Shown here: positions 49,621 to 58,919 of the stretch, piece by piece
How positions within the stretch are numbered: the first letter of the stretch is position 1
Layout: every line of letters begins with the position of its first letter
Assembly: GCA_964466115.1 (NCBI GenBank)
Contig: CAYXMH010000001.1
Span: 248,001 to 312,000, forward strand
From: Pseudolysobacter sp964466115
GTDB taxonomy: Bacteria > Pseudomonadota > Gammaproteobacteria > Xanthomonadales > Rhodanobacteraceae
Length of the DNA stretch: 64,000 nucleotides
Direction of reading: 5' to 3'
Translations under genes and position numbers: made by a program
The notes under the pieces: model-generated
Seen by the model: the letters and a program-made list of their open reading frames with translations, nothing else
What the model was told of the DNA's origin: nothing
The model's database searches: none

Positions 49621-52600
49621 ATGCCAACGCACGCTTTTCATCCCGCTGTTAGCGCTTGGTTTCGCAGCAGCTTTGCAGCGCCAACATCAGCGCAAACCAG
49701 CGCTTGGCCGGCCATACAGTCGGGGCGGCATGTCCTGATTGCCGCACCGACCGGTTCGGGCAAAACACTGGCGGCATTCCTGGCCGCCATTGATGCATTG
49801 GTGCGCCGAGGCATTGAGCAAACGCTACCCGATGAAGTTGCCGTGGTATACGTTTCACCATTAAAAGCGTTGTCGAACGACATTCGCATCAATCTGGAAG
49901 CCCCCTTAACGGGCATTCGCACTGAACTTGAGCGATTAGGCCTTCCGGATATAGATATCCGAACCGTTGTGCGCACCGGCGATACGCCGCAGGCCGAACG
50001 CACCCGCATGCGCCGACAACCGCCGCACATCATCGTGACGACACCGGAATCTTTATACATTCTACTTGGATCCGAATCTGGCCGAATGATGCTTTCGACC
50101 ACGCGCACCGTCATCGTTGATGAAATCCATGCACTGGCCGCGAGCAAACGCGGCAGTCATCTTTCTTTGTCGCTGGAGCGACTCGACGCGTTGTGCCAAC
50201 AACGCCTCACCCGCATCGGTCTTTCCGCAACGCAAAAGCCGATTGGAGAAATCGCGCGGTTTCTGGTCGGCGCCGGCGGCCTTAACATAACCGGTGCGCC
50301 TGATTGCGAGATCATCGACACCGGCTACACGCGACAACGCGACCTCGCCATCGCGATGCCCGCAGCGCCGCTTCAAGCCGTCATGTCCGGCGATGTCTGG
50401 CAGCAAGTGTATGATCAATTGACCGACTTGATACGACAACATCGCACTACGCTGATCTTCGTCAATACACGGCGCATGGCTGAACGCGCGGCGCGGCACT
50501 TAAGTGAGCGCCTCGGCAAGCAAGCCGTCACCGCGCACCACGGAAGCTTGGCAAAAGAACAGCGCCTGGATGCGGAGCAGCGCCTCAAACGTGGCGAATT
50601 ACGCGCACTGGTGGCCACCGCCTCACTTGAGCTTGGCATCGATATCGGCGATGTGGAGCTGGTGTGTCAATTGGGCTCACCACGGTCGATTGCCGCATTC
50701 TTGCAGCGAGTGGGCCGATCTGGCCATGCCGTTGCGGCCACGCCGAAAGGCCGTCTGTTTCCACAATCGCGCGACGATTTGGTTGAATGTGCCGCATTAT
50801 TGGACAGCGTACGCCGCGGCGAGCTCGATGTCATTCACGTCATCCGCAGCCCGCGCGATGTTTTAGCCCAACAGCTGATAGCCGAGATCGCGGCCCAAGA
50901 ATGGGATGAGCAGGCGTTGTTTGCGCTGGTACGGCGCGCCTATCCGTTCATGGATCTATCGCCAACAGAATTTACCGCCGTCATCCGAATGTTGGCCGAA
51001 GGCTTCACCACGCGCCACGGCCCGCGTTCGGCTTACATTCATCGCGATGCCGTCAATGGCGTATTGCGCGCGCGCCGCGGCGCACGGCTCACCGCCATCA
51101 CCTCCGGCGGCGCTATTCCCGATACCGCCGATTACGATGTGGTGCTCGAACCGCAAGCCCACACCATCGGCACCGTGCATGAGGATTTTGCCGTTGAGAG
51201 TCTCGCCGGTGATGTGTTTCAGCTTGGCAATACGTCGTACCGGATTCTGAAAGTTGAACGCAGCCGCATCCGTGTCGAAGATGCGCAAGGCGCACCGCCG
51301 AGCATTCCGTTTTGGCTTGGCGAAGCGCCTGGCCGCAGTGATGAATTGTCGTTCGCGGTCTCGCGTTTGCGGCAAGAAATCTCACGGCATTTGGATGCCG
51401 GCGGCCTTAATGCTGCCCAAAGCTGGCTCCAAGATATTCTGGGCATCGCAACTCCAGCCGCACAACAAATTGCCGAATACATGGCAAACAGCAAAACAGC
51501 ATTGGGTCTGCTACCAACGCAACAGATCATGGTAATGGAACGCTTCTTCGACGAATCGGGCGGCACCCAGCTGGTGATCCATTCCCCATTTGGCAGTCGT
51601 CTGAATCGCGCTTGGGGTCTCGCTTTACGAAAACGCTTCTGCCGCAAATTCAATTTCGAGTTGCAAGCGGCTGCGACCGAAGATGCGATCGTGCTTTCGT
51701 TATCCACCAGCCACAGCTTTCCACTGGCCGACGTTGCGCATTATTTGCACTCGAACTCGGTGCAGCAGGTGCTAACGCAAGCCTTGCTTGACGCACCGAT
51801 GTTCACCGTCCGCTGGCGTTGGAACGCCACTACGTCGCTGGCGTTGCCGCGCTATACGGGTGGAAAAAAAATCCCGGCACAATTGCAACGCATGAAGTCG
51901 GAGGATTTGTTGGCGACCGTATTCCCGGATCAAGTCGCATGCGCCGAAAATTTGGTCGGCGAACGCGAAATTCCCGATCATCCGTTGGTTCACCAGACAC
52001 TCCAGGATTGTTTATACGATGCGATGGATCTGGATGGTTTAACTCGTCTGTTGCTGGCGCACGAACAAGGCAAAGTGCAGATCGTGGCGCGTGAACTTAC
52101 GTCGCCATCACCATTGGCGGCTGAAATCTTAAGCGCACGCCCCTATGCGTTCCTTGACGATGCGCCACTGGAAGAGCGCCGCACGCAGGCGGTGCAAAGC
52201 CGACGCTGGGTCGATCCGGAAAGCACTGAGGATTTTGGCAAACTGGACCCCGAGGCCATCGCCGCCGTGCGCGCGCAAGCGTGGCCGCAGGCACGAACCG
52301 GCGATGAATTGCACGACGCGTTGATGAGCCTGGGTTTCCTGACCAACGCAGAGATAAACACATCCTCTGTGTGGCGCGAGCTGGCGGGTCAGTTGATCGT
52401 TCAAAGTCGGGTGACTCCCCTCGCGCTTCATCATCAAGATAATCCCTATCGAATCGATGATAAACCCATTCTTCCTGTATGGATTGCAGCGGAACGATTG
52501 CCGCAATTTATCGCGGTGTTCCCCGACGCAACAACCGAGTCATTCATCAAGATCCCTGACGAATATGCAGCCCTTGTATGGACACGCGAATCCGCATTAA

Positions 52601-54042
52601 TCGACATCGTGCGGGCGCGTTTAAGCGGGTTGGGGCCTACTCGTTGTGAAGACCTCGCCAGCTCATTACATCTTCCAATCGGCGATATTGAAATTGCACT
52701 GACCGCGCTGGAAACGGAGGGTTATGTCATGCGCGGCCGTTTTACACCTCACGCATCGGACACCGAATGGTGTGAACGCCATCTGCTGGCTCGGATACAT
52801 CGCTATACGGTCAAGCGCCTACGGCGTGAAATTGAACCGGTGCAAGCACACGATTTCATGCGCTTTCTATTCGAATGGCAACACGTAGCGCCGGGCACCG
52901 AAGTTACCGGCCCCGATGCGCTGGCCGGTATCATCGCGCAACTGGAGGGATTTGAAGCACCCGCAGCCGCTTGGGAAACGGAAATTCTTCCAACCCGCGT
53001 TAGTGGTTACGAAATCGCATGGCTGGACGATTTGTGCCGGTCCGGGCGCGTGGTATGGACACGTCTGCGCCAAGTTTCCAATAAGACGTCACCCGAGCGC
53101 ATAGCAAGTCCAGTACGCTCCACGCCGATCGTGTTGCTGCAGCGGCGCAATCTGACGCATTGGACCACCTTGGGCAAGCGCTTCGCTGAAGCGCCGGTGA
53201 TCTCCTCGCGCGCCCAAGCCGTGGCCGATTATCTCGCCGATCACGGCGCCTCATTTTTCGATGAACTGACCGAAGGTACGCGATTGCTGCGTACCGAACT
53301 TGAGAACGCACTCGGCGAATTGGTCGCAGCCGGACTGGTGAATGCCGACAGTTTTTCCGGCTTACGGGCATTATTGGTGCCCTCGGCGAAGCGCCCCTCG
53401 ACATTCCGACGCCACGGCCGTCGTGCTACTTTGCTCGGGATCGAAAATGCGGGTCGATGGACATTGCTGCGCCGTCCAAACCCTGCCTCCAGTGCAACCG
53501 TACATCATGGCTTGGCGCCCGAGGCAATCGAACACGTTGCAAAAACTTTACTGCGCCGCTACGGCGTCGTGCTCTGGCGATTGCTTGAACGCGAAGCCGC
53601 TTGGTTACCGCCTTGGCGTGATTTGCTGCGCGTTTATCATCGGCTTGAGGCACGCGGAGAAATCCGCGGTGGGCGTTTTGTCGCCGGCTTATCCGGCGAG
53701 CAATTTGCGTTACCAGACGCGATCGGGCTGTTGCGCAAGGTACGGCAGCAAGACGCAGCCGGAACACTGGTTTGCTTAAGCGGCGCTGATCCATTGAATC
53801 TCGTCGGCAGCGTGATGGTCGGGGCCAAAGTGCCTACGCTGACGAGCGCACGGATACTGTACCGCGATGGATTGGCGGTGGCGACCTTAATCGCCGGCAA
53901 CGTAACGATGCTTGAAACCGTCGATGCAACCACCGAATGGAAACTTCGCACCAAATTGCTGCGGATGAATGATCACAACCCCAGCGTTGGAGCGGAACAT
54001 CACTCCAACGCCTTGCCTATCAACGATGGTGAATCGCAGTAA
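49621..54042 (+). CDS. lhr: Large Lhr-type superfamily 2 ATP-dependent helicase
   Basis: DNA/RNA helicase of 1,473 residues linked to DNA repair. The Lhr core comes first: Walker A APTGSGKT at 42-49, YVSPLKALSNDI, TTPESLYILL, the DEIH box (VIVDEIHAL), GLSATQ, FVNTRRMAERAARHL, TASLELGIDIG and QRVGRSGH. The long C-terminal half (~870-1473) matches the extended Lhr form found in actinobacteria and proteobacteria. The start ATG at 49621 is 8 bases after a TATAAT-like box, so the message may have a very short leader. An upstream in-frame ATG at 49507 has no family support. Confidence 0.93.
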   Translation: MPTHAFHPAVSAWFRSSFAAPTSAQTSAWPAIQSGRHVLIAAPTGSGKTLAAFLAAIDALVRRGIEQTLPDEVAVVYVSPLKALSNDIRINLEAPLTGIRTELERLGLPDIDIRTVVRTGDTPQAERTRMRRQPPHIIVTTPESLYILLGSESGRMMLSTTRTVIVDEIHALAASKRGSHLSLSLERLDALCQQRLTRIGLSATQKPIGEIARFLVGAGGLNITGAPDCEIIDTGYTRQRDLAIAMPAAPLQAVMSGDVWQQVYDQLTDLIRQHRTTLIFVNTRRMAERAARHLSERLGKQAVTAHHGSLAKEQRLDAEQRLKRGELRALVATASLELGIDIGDVELVCQLGSPRSIAAFLQRVGRSGHAVAATPKGRLFPQSRDDLVECAALLDSVRRGELDVIHVIRSPRDVLAQQLIAEIAAQEWDEQALFALVRRAYPFMDLSPTEFTAVIRMLAEGFTTRHGPRSAYIHRDAVNGVLRARRGARLTAITSGGAIPDTADYDVVLEPQAHTIGTVHEDFAVESLAGDVFQLGNTSYRILKVERSRIRVEDAQGAPPSIPFWLGEAPGRSDELSFAVSRLRQEISRHLDAGGLNAAQSWLQDILGIATPAAQQIAEYMANSKTALGLLPTQQIMVMERFFDESGGTQLVIHSPFGSRLNRAWGLALRKRFCRKFNFELQAAATEDAIVLSLSTSHSFPLADVAHYLHSNSVQQVLTQALLDAPMFTVRWRWNATTSLALPRYTGGKKIPAQLQRMKSEDLLATVFPDQVACAENLVGEREIPDHPLVHQTLQDCLYDAMDLDGLTRLLLAHEQGKVQIVARELTSPSPLAAEILSARPYAFLDDAPLEERRTQAVQSRRWVDPESTEDFGKLDPEAIAAVRAQAWPQARTGDELHDALMSLGFLTNAEINTSSVWRELAGQLIVQSRVTPLALHHQDNPYRIDDKPILPVWIAAERLPQFIAVFPDATTESFIKIPDEYAALVWTRESALIDIVRARLSGLGPTRCEDLASSLHLPIGDIEIALTALETEGYVMRGRFTPHASDTEWCERHLLARIHRYTVKRLRREIEPVQAHDFMRFLFEWQHVAPGTEVTGPDALAGIIAQLEGFEAPAAAWETEILPTRVSGYEIAWLDDLCRSGRVVWTRLRQVSNKTSPERIASPVRSTPIVLLQRRNLTHWTTLGKRFAEAPVISSRAQAVADYLADHGASFFDELTEGTRLLRTELENALGELVAAGLVNADSFSGLRALLVPSAKRPSTFRRHGRRATLLGIENAGRWTLLRRPNPASSATVHHGLAPEAIEHVAKTLLRRYGVVLWRLLEREAAWLPPWRDLLRVYHRLEARGEIRGGRFVAGLSGEQFALPDAIGLLRKVRQQDAAGTLVCLSGADPLNLVGSVMVGAKVPTLTSARILYRDGLAVATLIAGNVTMLETVDATTEWKLRTKLLRMNDHNPSVGAEHHSNALPINDGESQ

Positions 54043-54066
54043 GTGCCTGGATCAACGTTCCACCGA

Positions 54067-55878
54067 TCAATAATAATCCAAGCCATTTTTGAAAATAAGA
54101 TCACCGGCCGCGCAACTGTCGGTGCATCCGTAAATGGCAATTAATTCGCCAAGGCCGCCACCAACGGGCGCCCCTTCCGGCACCAACACGATTTTATAAG
54201 TACCCGTCTGTTGAATGCCAAACAGCAGCCGCACATTCACCGATGCACCGTCCGCCAAAGGGCTTCCAGAAGTAATGGAGCCCACCGATAATGATGAATT
54301 AAAACCACCCCCATTTGGCTGGCTCGGCGGCTGCTCAAGCGTTGTAGCCTCTGTGGTGGCGACGCTAAGCCCGCTGCCGCAAGGAGGTCGATCCACCGCC
54401 ACGCCAAGCGAAGCCACCGTACGTGGCCGAAGATCAGCGTATCCGGCCGGTGCCGGGAATGTCGTGATATCGATTACCCGGAAACGCAATTTGGTCAACG
54501 CGGACCCGGTATTATTCGTCACATTAAACCGCACATCGATTGTACCGAACGTCGAGTTAGACGCGGGATCACTGGTAAAATCGCGCTCAACATTCGGTGA
54601 TGCCGTCTCAACGAAACACGTATCCAAAGGCACTACCGTTAAATGGCCGCTGCCAAACTGTGGGCTCGATTGATTTTCGGGGCCGGGCGCACCTAGGCGC
54701 TGGCCCGCTCCGGCACTGGTTCCATTGGTGTCGACAAAAACGAAATCCGTTGCGTTGTTATCCGTATCAAGTGCAAAACCACCAGCGGGACAATTGGTGA
54801 AATTTGTAATACTGCCCTGATGGCCACACGCGTCGCGCACAAAAGCGTAATCAATTGAAAATGGAGTAAGCGCAGAGTACCCGGTACCTTCCTTGTAAAT
54901 TGCACTGGCCTCGGTCGTGGACCCGACGGCATCAAGACGATACGCCAGCGTAAAGTTCGCTGGGTTGGACGTGCCGAATACCGCAATGCCTGCGTTATCA
55001 TTGATATTCGTTATAAACGTTGTACTACCCGTTGCCGTGGTTCCACTACCCGCAGGGTAGCTGCCTATGGAATAGGCCACGCTACTCGCACATAAATAAT
55101 GGCTATACGGCGGTATTATTGTTCCGTTGGGCACCACGCAACGCGAAGCGGCATCCGAGGCCGCTACCGCAAATCCCGATGTACCGTCCAATGAAGCCAC
55201 AATCAGATCAGCCATGCTGTCGTTGAGCAATTCGATATATTCATCGCTCGCTCCGCTCGGCCCACGCACACGAAACTCGCTGATCTTAAGCGGCGGCGGA
55301 CCAATGGTTATGCACCATCCTCCAGAAATACCGCCTGTATCGGTACTTGTATCATCAACCACATATAGCTGCCAGGTGCCATTGGGGTCGATGCCGGCAA
55401 ATGTCGAGGCCAACGTTGCCGCGCCGGCAGTGGCTGGGTCGTTATACGGCCCACCTGGGGCTGGCGCGGTAAATATGTCCCCCGTGCTGTAATCGGTCGG
55501 CCGATAGGCGCCCGCGGTTAGGGCACCCGAATCCGACAACGCGGTCGAAGCGGAATCATTGATAACATAATTAATTCCCGCAACATCCGTGTTGCCGTTG
55601 GTGTCGCTTTGAATAATCATTTTTTGCCCAGATGGCGCCACCAAAAGCATATCCACGTCGTCGGGAAAAGTATGCGAGAACCCATTGATATTGACGCTAA
55701 CCCGATCAACCACCCCAGCTACGCCAGAAACCGTTATCGAAGAAGGATACGGCGTACCCACCCCACTGGTACCCGTGGCAGGAATCGTGATTGCTGCGGA
55801 GTTGCAAAAGGTTTGAGCGGCTACTGAACTCACGCCTGTTATCAACAACAAGACCAACGCACCAGTCAATGCTTTCAT
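54067..55878 (-). CDS. Secreted P-domain plus lamin-tail-domain protein
   Basis: Exported protein of 603 residues with a signal peptide ending VAAQ. Residues ~25-195 resemble the proprotein-convertase P/homo B domain (HTFPDDVDMLLVAPSGQKM, and NGTWQLYVVDDTSTDTGGISGGWCITI). Residues ~200-330 resemble a lamin-tail domain (LKISEFRVRGPSGASDEYIELLND). The remainder is a beta-rich region ending CAAGDLIFKNGLDYY, the shared tail motif. There is no protease domain, so the P-like domain is not accompanied by its usual enzyme. Probably a surface or extracellular binding protein. It converges on lhr, 24 bp away. Confidence 0.85.
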   Translation of the reverse strand: MKALTGALVLLLITGVSSVAAQTFCNSAAITIPATGTSGVGTPYPSSITVSGVAGVVDRVSVNINGFSHTFPDDVDMLLVAPSGQKMIIQSDTNGNTDVAGINYVINDSASTALSDSGALTAGAYRPTDYSTGDIFTAPAPGGPYNDPATAGAATLASTFAGIDPNGTWQLYVVDDTSTDTGGISGGWCITIGPPPLKISEFRVRGPSGASDEYIELLNDSMADLIVASLDGTSGFAVAASDAASRCVVPNGTIIPPYSHYLCASSVAYSIGSYPAGSGTTATGSTTFITNINDNAGIAVFGTSNPANFTLAYRLDAVGSTTEASAIYKEGTGYSALTPFSIDYAFVRDACGHQGSITNFTNCPAGGFALDTDNNATDFVFVDTNGTSAGAGQRLGAPGPENQSSPQFGSGHLTVVPLDTCFVETASPNVERDFTSDPASNSTFGTIDVRFNVTNNTGSALTKLRFRVIDITTFPAPAGYADLRPRTVASLGVAVDRPPCGSGLSVATTEATTLEQPPSQPNGGGFNSSLSVGSITSGSPLADGASVNVRLLFGIQQTGTYKIVLVPEGAPVGGGLGELIAIYGCTDSCAAGDLIFKNGLDYY

Positions 55879-56213
55879 GGCATTACCTATATAGGGGAGG
55901 GATTAAGGGCGCTTGACACTTATATCACGATGAAGAATTTCCAATCAATGCAGAAAATGTTTCTTTTAATAATTTAGCTAATAAAACACGCATAGCCTAG
56001 CAAAATTTTTTAGCCAATCATTGCATCAGTGGCCCTACGAACCGCATTGTGACATTTGCCGGTTGCTATCCAACCTATAAAGCCCGACGATGAATATCGT
56101 TAAATTTTGTGACTCGCCTCAACGATATAAATCACATCGAGTATTCTTCAACAATCAATGAGATATCCCTGCCGCCATGCCCAGTCGGATAAAAATATTA
56201 TGGAGCATAATTT
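55879..56213. other. AT-rich intergenic region, no gene seen
   Basis: 335 bases between two divergent genes. Base composition is clearly more AT-rich than the genes around it, and I see no reading frame of note. GGAG lies eight bases before the ATG of the gene at 56214. TTGTGA and TATAAA-like words occur twice around 56050-56130, but with spacings that do not form a standard promoter. It must contain promoters for both flanking genes. Confidence 0.5.
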
Positions 56214-57143
56214 ATGCGTGTATTGATCTTAGGTGGCCACGGATTTTTTGGGAAGAGCCTAGTCACGGCCCTAAGCCAGCGCAAAAATTACACAACCATC
56301 GCACTTTCACGCCGCGACGGTCTTGATCTTCTGGACTTAAACTGCACCCGCAAGTTCATTCGAAATGCCTGCCCTGATTTTATTGTTAACTGCGCCGCGC
56401 ATGTCGGTGGCCTGCACTATGTGGCATCGGTACCGGCAGACGTTTTACATGACAATGTACAAATGTCACTTAATATGTTTCGCGCTATGCAATTGGAAAG
56501 GCCGCAAGCCACCATCATCAATCCGCTATCGAATTGCTCGTACCCCGGGCATAAAGGCGACTTTATCGAGCACGATTGGCTCAACGGGGATGTGCACACA
56601 TCCGTTTACCCGTATGGCCACGCTAAACGCCTGCTTTATGTAGCGTCGGTCTGCTACGCACAACAATACGGAATGAAGGTTCGCAATTTTCTCGTACCGA
56701 ACGCCTTTGGACCTGGGGACCATACCGACCCCAATCGTGTACATGCGCTAAATGGGATGATAATCCGCATGTTGCAAGCACGATCCAACGGTAAAAAAAG
56801 TTTTGAAATTTGGGGTAGCGGCAAACCGATCCGTGAATGGATCTATGTCACGGACGCCATCGACATCCTCCTGCAATCGATGGAATTGGAGGTTGATCTG
56901 CTCAATCCGGTCAACATTGCCCAGAACAAAGGCTATTCGATTCGCGAATCGGCGGAATTCATCGCCCAAGCGATCGGTTTTGAAGGTGAGATCGTAGTGC
57001 GGCCAGAGCTTCAAGATGGCGATCCTAAAAAGATCATGGACGATATCGGCTTCCGGAAACTGTTTCCCAAGTTTCAATTCATGGATCATTTTGAGGCGAT
57101 CCGCCGCACGGTTAAGTATTACGAGCCCTTGCTGTCGGCGTAA
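56214..57143 (+). CDS. NAD-dependent epimerase/dehydratase, GDP-L-fucose synthase-like
   Basis: Short-chain dehydrogenase of the extended type, 309 residues. NADP site ILGGHGFFGKSL; the substrate loop VNCAAHVGGLHYVASVPADVLHDN corresponds to the GGI...N...PA region of fucose synthases; SNCSYPG matches their SSCIYP; catalytic YGHAK. It probably reduces and epimerises a GDP-4-keto-6-deoxymannose-like sugar made by Gmd (32840-33964). A different nucleotide sugar cannot be excluded because identity to classic Fcl looks moderate. Confidence 0.75.
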   Translation: MRVLILGGHGFFGKSLVTALSQRKNYTTIALSRRDGLDLLDLNCTRKFIRNACPDFIVNCAAHVGGLHYVASVPADVLHDNVQMSLNMFRAMQLERPQATIINPLSNCSYPGHKGDFIEHDWLNGDVHTSVYPYGHAKRLLYVASVCYAQQYGMKVRNFLVPNAFGPGDHTDPNRVHALNGMIIRMLQARSNGKKSFEIWGSGKPIREWIYVTDAIDILLQSMELEVDLLNPVNIAQNKGYSIRESAEFIAQAIGFEGEIVVRPELQDGDPKKIMDDIGFRKLFPKFQFMDHFEAIRRTVKYYEPLLSA

Positions 57144-57150
57144 TTGTGCA

Positions 57151-58824
57151 TTAGCTGCACATCGGCAACTTCAAATTTTGCTCCCTCGCGCACTGCACCG
57201 CGATAGCGTATCCGGCGTCCGCATGTCGCATTACACCCGTGCCAGGATCATTCCACAGCACGCGGGCAAGCCTCCGATCGGCAGCGTCGCTGCCGTCACA
57301 AACAATTACCACACCCGAATGCTGCGAATACCCCATGCCGACGCCACCGCCGTGGTGCAAACTGACCCAAGTCGCGCCTCCCGCAACATTGAGCATCGCA
57401 TTCAACAGCGGCCAATCGGACACCGCGTCGGAACCGTCTTGCATGGCTTCGGTTTCGCGATTGGGGGAAGCCACGGAACCCGAATCAAGATGATCCCGGC
57501 CGATCACAATCGGTGCCTTTAATTCGCCGCTGCGCACCATTGCGTTGAACGCCAGTCCCAGCTTATGGCGTTGCCCTAAACCGACCCAACAAATTCGAGC
57601 CGGTAATCCTTGGAACGAAATCCGCGATTTCGCCATATTCAACCAATTGTGCAAATGGGGATCATCCGGGATCAACTCTTTTACCTTTTGATCGGTTTTA
57701 TAAATGTCTTCAGGGTCTCCAGACAACGCCACCCAGCGAAACGGCCCTATCCCGCGGCAGAACAATGGACGCACGTACGCCGGCACGAAACCGGGGAAAT
57801 CGAACGCATTGCGGCACCCGGCGTCCTTCGCCATCTGCCGAATATTGTTGCCATAATCGAACGTGGGGATGCCAAGTTGCTTAAACGCAAGCATTGCCTC
57901 CACATGGATACGCATCGATTGCTTTGCCGCATCGCGCACTGCGTCGGGATCGGTCTTTTGTTTTGCGAACCATTGCTCCACCGTCCAGCCAATCGGTAAA
58001 TAACCGTTCACCGGATCGTGCGCCGAGGTTTGGTCGGTCACCGCATCGGGTCTCACGCCGCGCTTGACCAATTCCGGAAGAATTTCCGCCGCATTGCCAA
58101 GCAGCGCGATGGAAACAGCGTTGCCAGCAGCCGTATGCCGTGCGATTCGCTGCAAAGCATCATCAAGGTGGTTGGCCTGCTCATCGACGTATTTGGTGCG
58201 CAGACGCATATCGATGCGGCTTTGCTGGCACTCGATGGTGAGCGACGAGGCACCGGCAAGACTCGCGGCCAAGGGCTGCGCCCCACCCATGCCGCCAAGG
58301 CCGGCCGTTAATATCCATTTGCCCTTGAGGCTACCGCCGTAATGCTGCCGCCCCATCTCGACAAACGTTTCATAAGTGCCCTGCACTATGCCCTGGCTGC
58401 CGATATAGATCCAACTGCCCGCGGTCATTTGCCCATACATCATCAGCCCTTTTTTATCGAGCTCATTGAAGTGCTCCCAAGTCGCCCAGTGCGGCACCAG
58501 GTTGGAATTGGCGATCAAGACGCGCGGGGCATCCGCGTGTGTAGGAAACACGCCCACCGGTTTTCCGGATTGCACCAGCAACGTTTCATCGTCATTCAAT
58601 TCGCGCAAACTGCGCAAAATGGCATCGAAACACTCCCAGTTGCGTGCGGCGCGGCCAATCCCGCCATACACCACCAGTTCCGCTGGATTTTCAGCCACCT
58701 CCGGATCGAGATTGTTTTGCAACATCCGGAACGGCGCTTCCGTAAGCCAGCTTTTGCAGGTGAGCGTGGCGCCACGCGGTGCGCGAATAACACGACGGGT
58801 ATCGCTGCGGGTTGGTAAGTTCAT
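57151..58824 (-). CDS. hutU: Urocanate hydratase
   Basis: Second step of histidine breakdown: urocanate to imidazolonepropionate, using bound NAD. The 557-residue product starts at MNLPTRSD (an ATG a few codons before the conserved RAPRG) and contains PAELVVYGGIGRAARNWE, YGQMTAGSWIYIGSQGI, the NAD loop LTAGLGGMGGAQP, QTSAHDPVNGYLP and CWVGLGQR. Length and motifs are typical. It follows hutF on the same strand (95 bp gap); hutH and hutI are not in the window. Confidence 0.96.
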   Translation of the reverse strand: MNLPTRSDTRRVIRAPRGATLTCKSWLTEAPFRMLQNNLDPEVAENPAELVVYGGIGRAARNWECFDAILRSLRELNDDETLLVQSGKPVGVFPTHADAPRVLIANSNLVPHWATWEHFNELDKKGLMMYGQMTAGSWIYIGSQGIVQGTYETFVEMGRQHYGGSLKGKWILTAGLGGMGGAQPLAASLAGASSLTIECQQSRIDMRLRTKYVDEQANHLDDALQRIARHTAAGNAVSIALLGNAAEILPELVKRGVRPDAVTDQTSAHDPVNGYLPIGWTVEQWFAKQKTDPDAVRDAAKQSMRIHVEAMLAFKQLGIPTFDYGNNIRQMAKDAGCRNAFDFPGFVPAYVRPLFCRGIGPFRWVALSGDPEDIYKTDQKVKELIPDDPHLHNWLNMAKSRISFQGLPARICWVGLGQRHKLGLAFNAMVRSGELKAPIVIGRDHLDSGSVASPNRETEAMQDGSDAVSDWPLLNAMLNVAGGATWVSLHHGGGVGMGYSQHSGVVIVCDGSDAADRRLARVLWNDPGTGVMRHADAGYAIAVQCAREQNLKLPMCS

Positions 58825-58919
58825 GGGCGGGTCCAACAACACGAAAGAGCGTGATTATAGACGCTGCTGCGCACACGTCGAGATAAGATAGGGTTGGCCC
58901 GCAACGCCTACGCGAAAGC

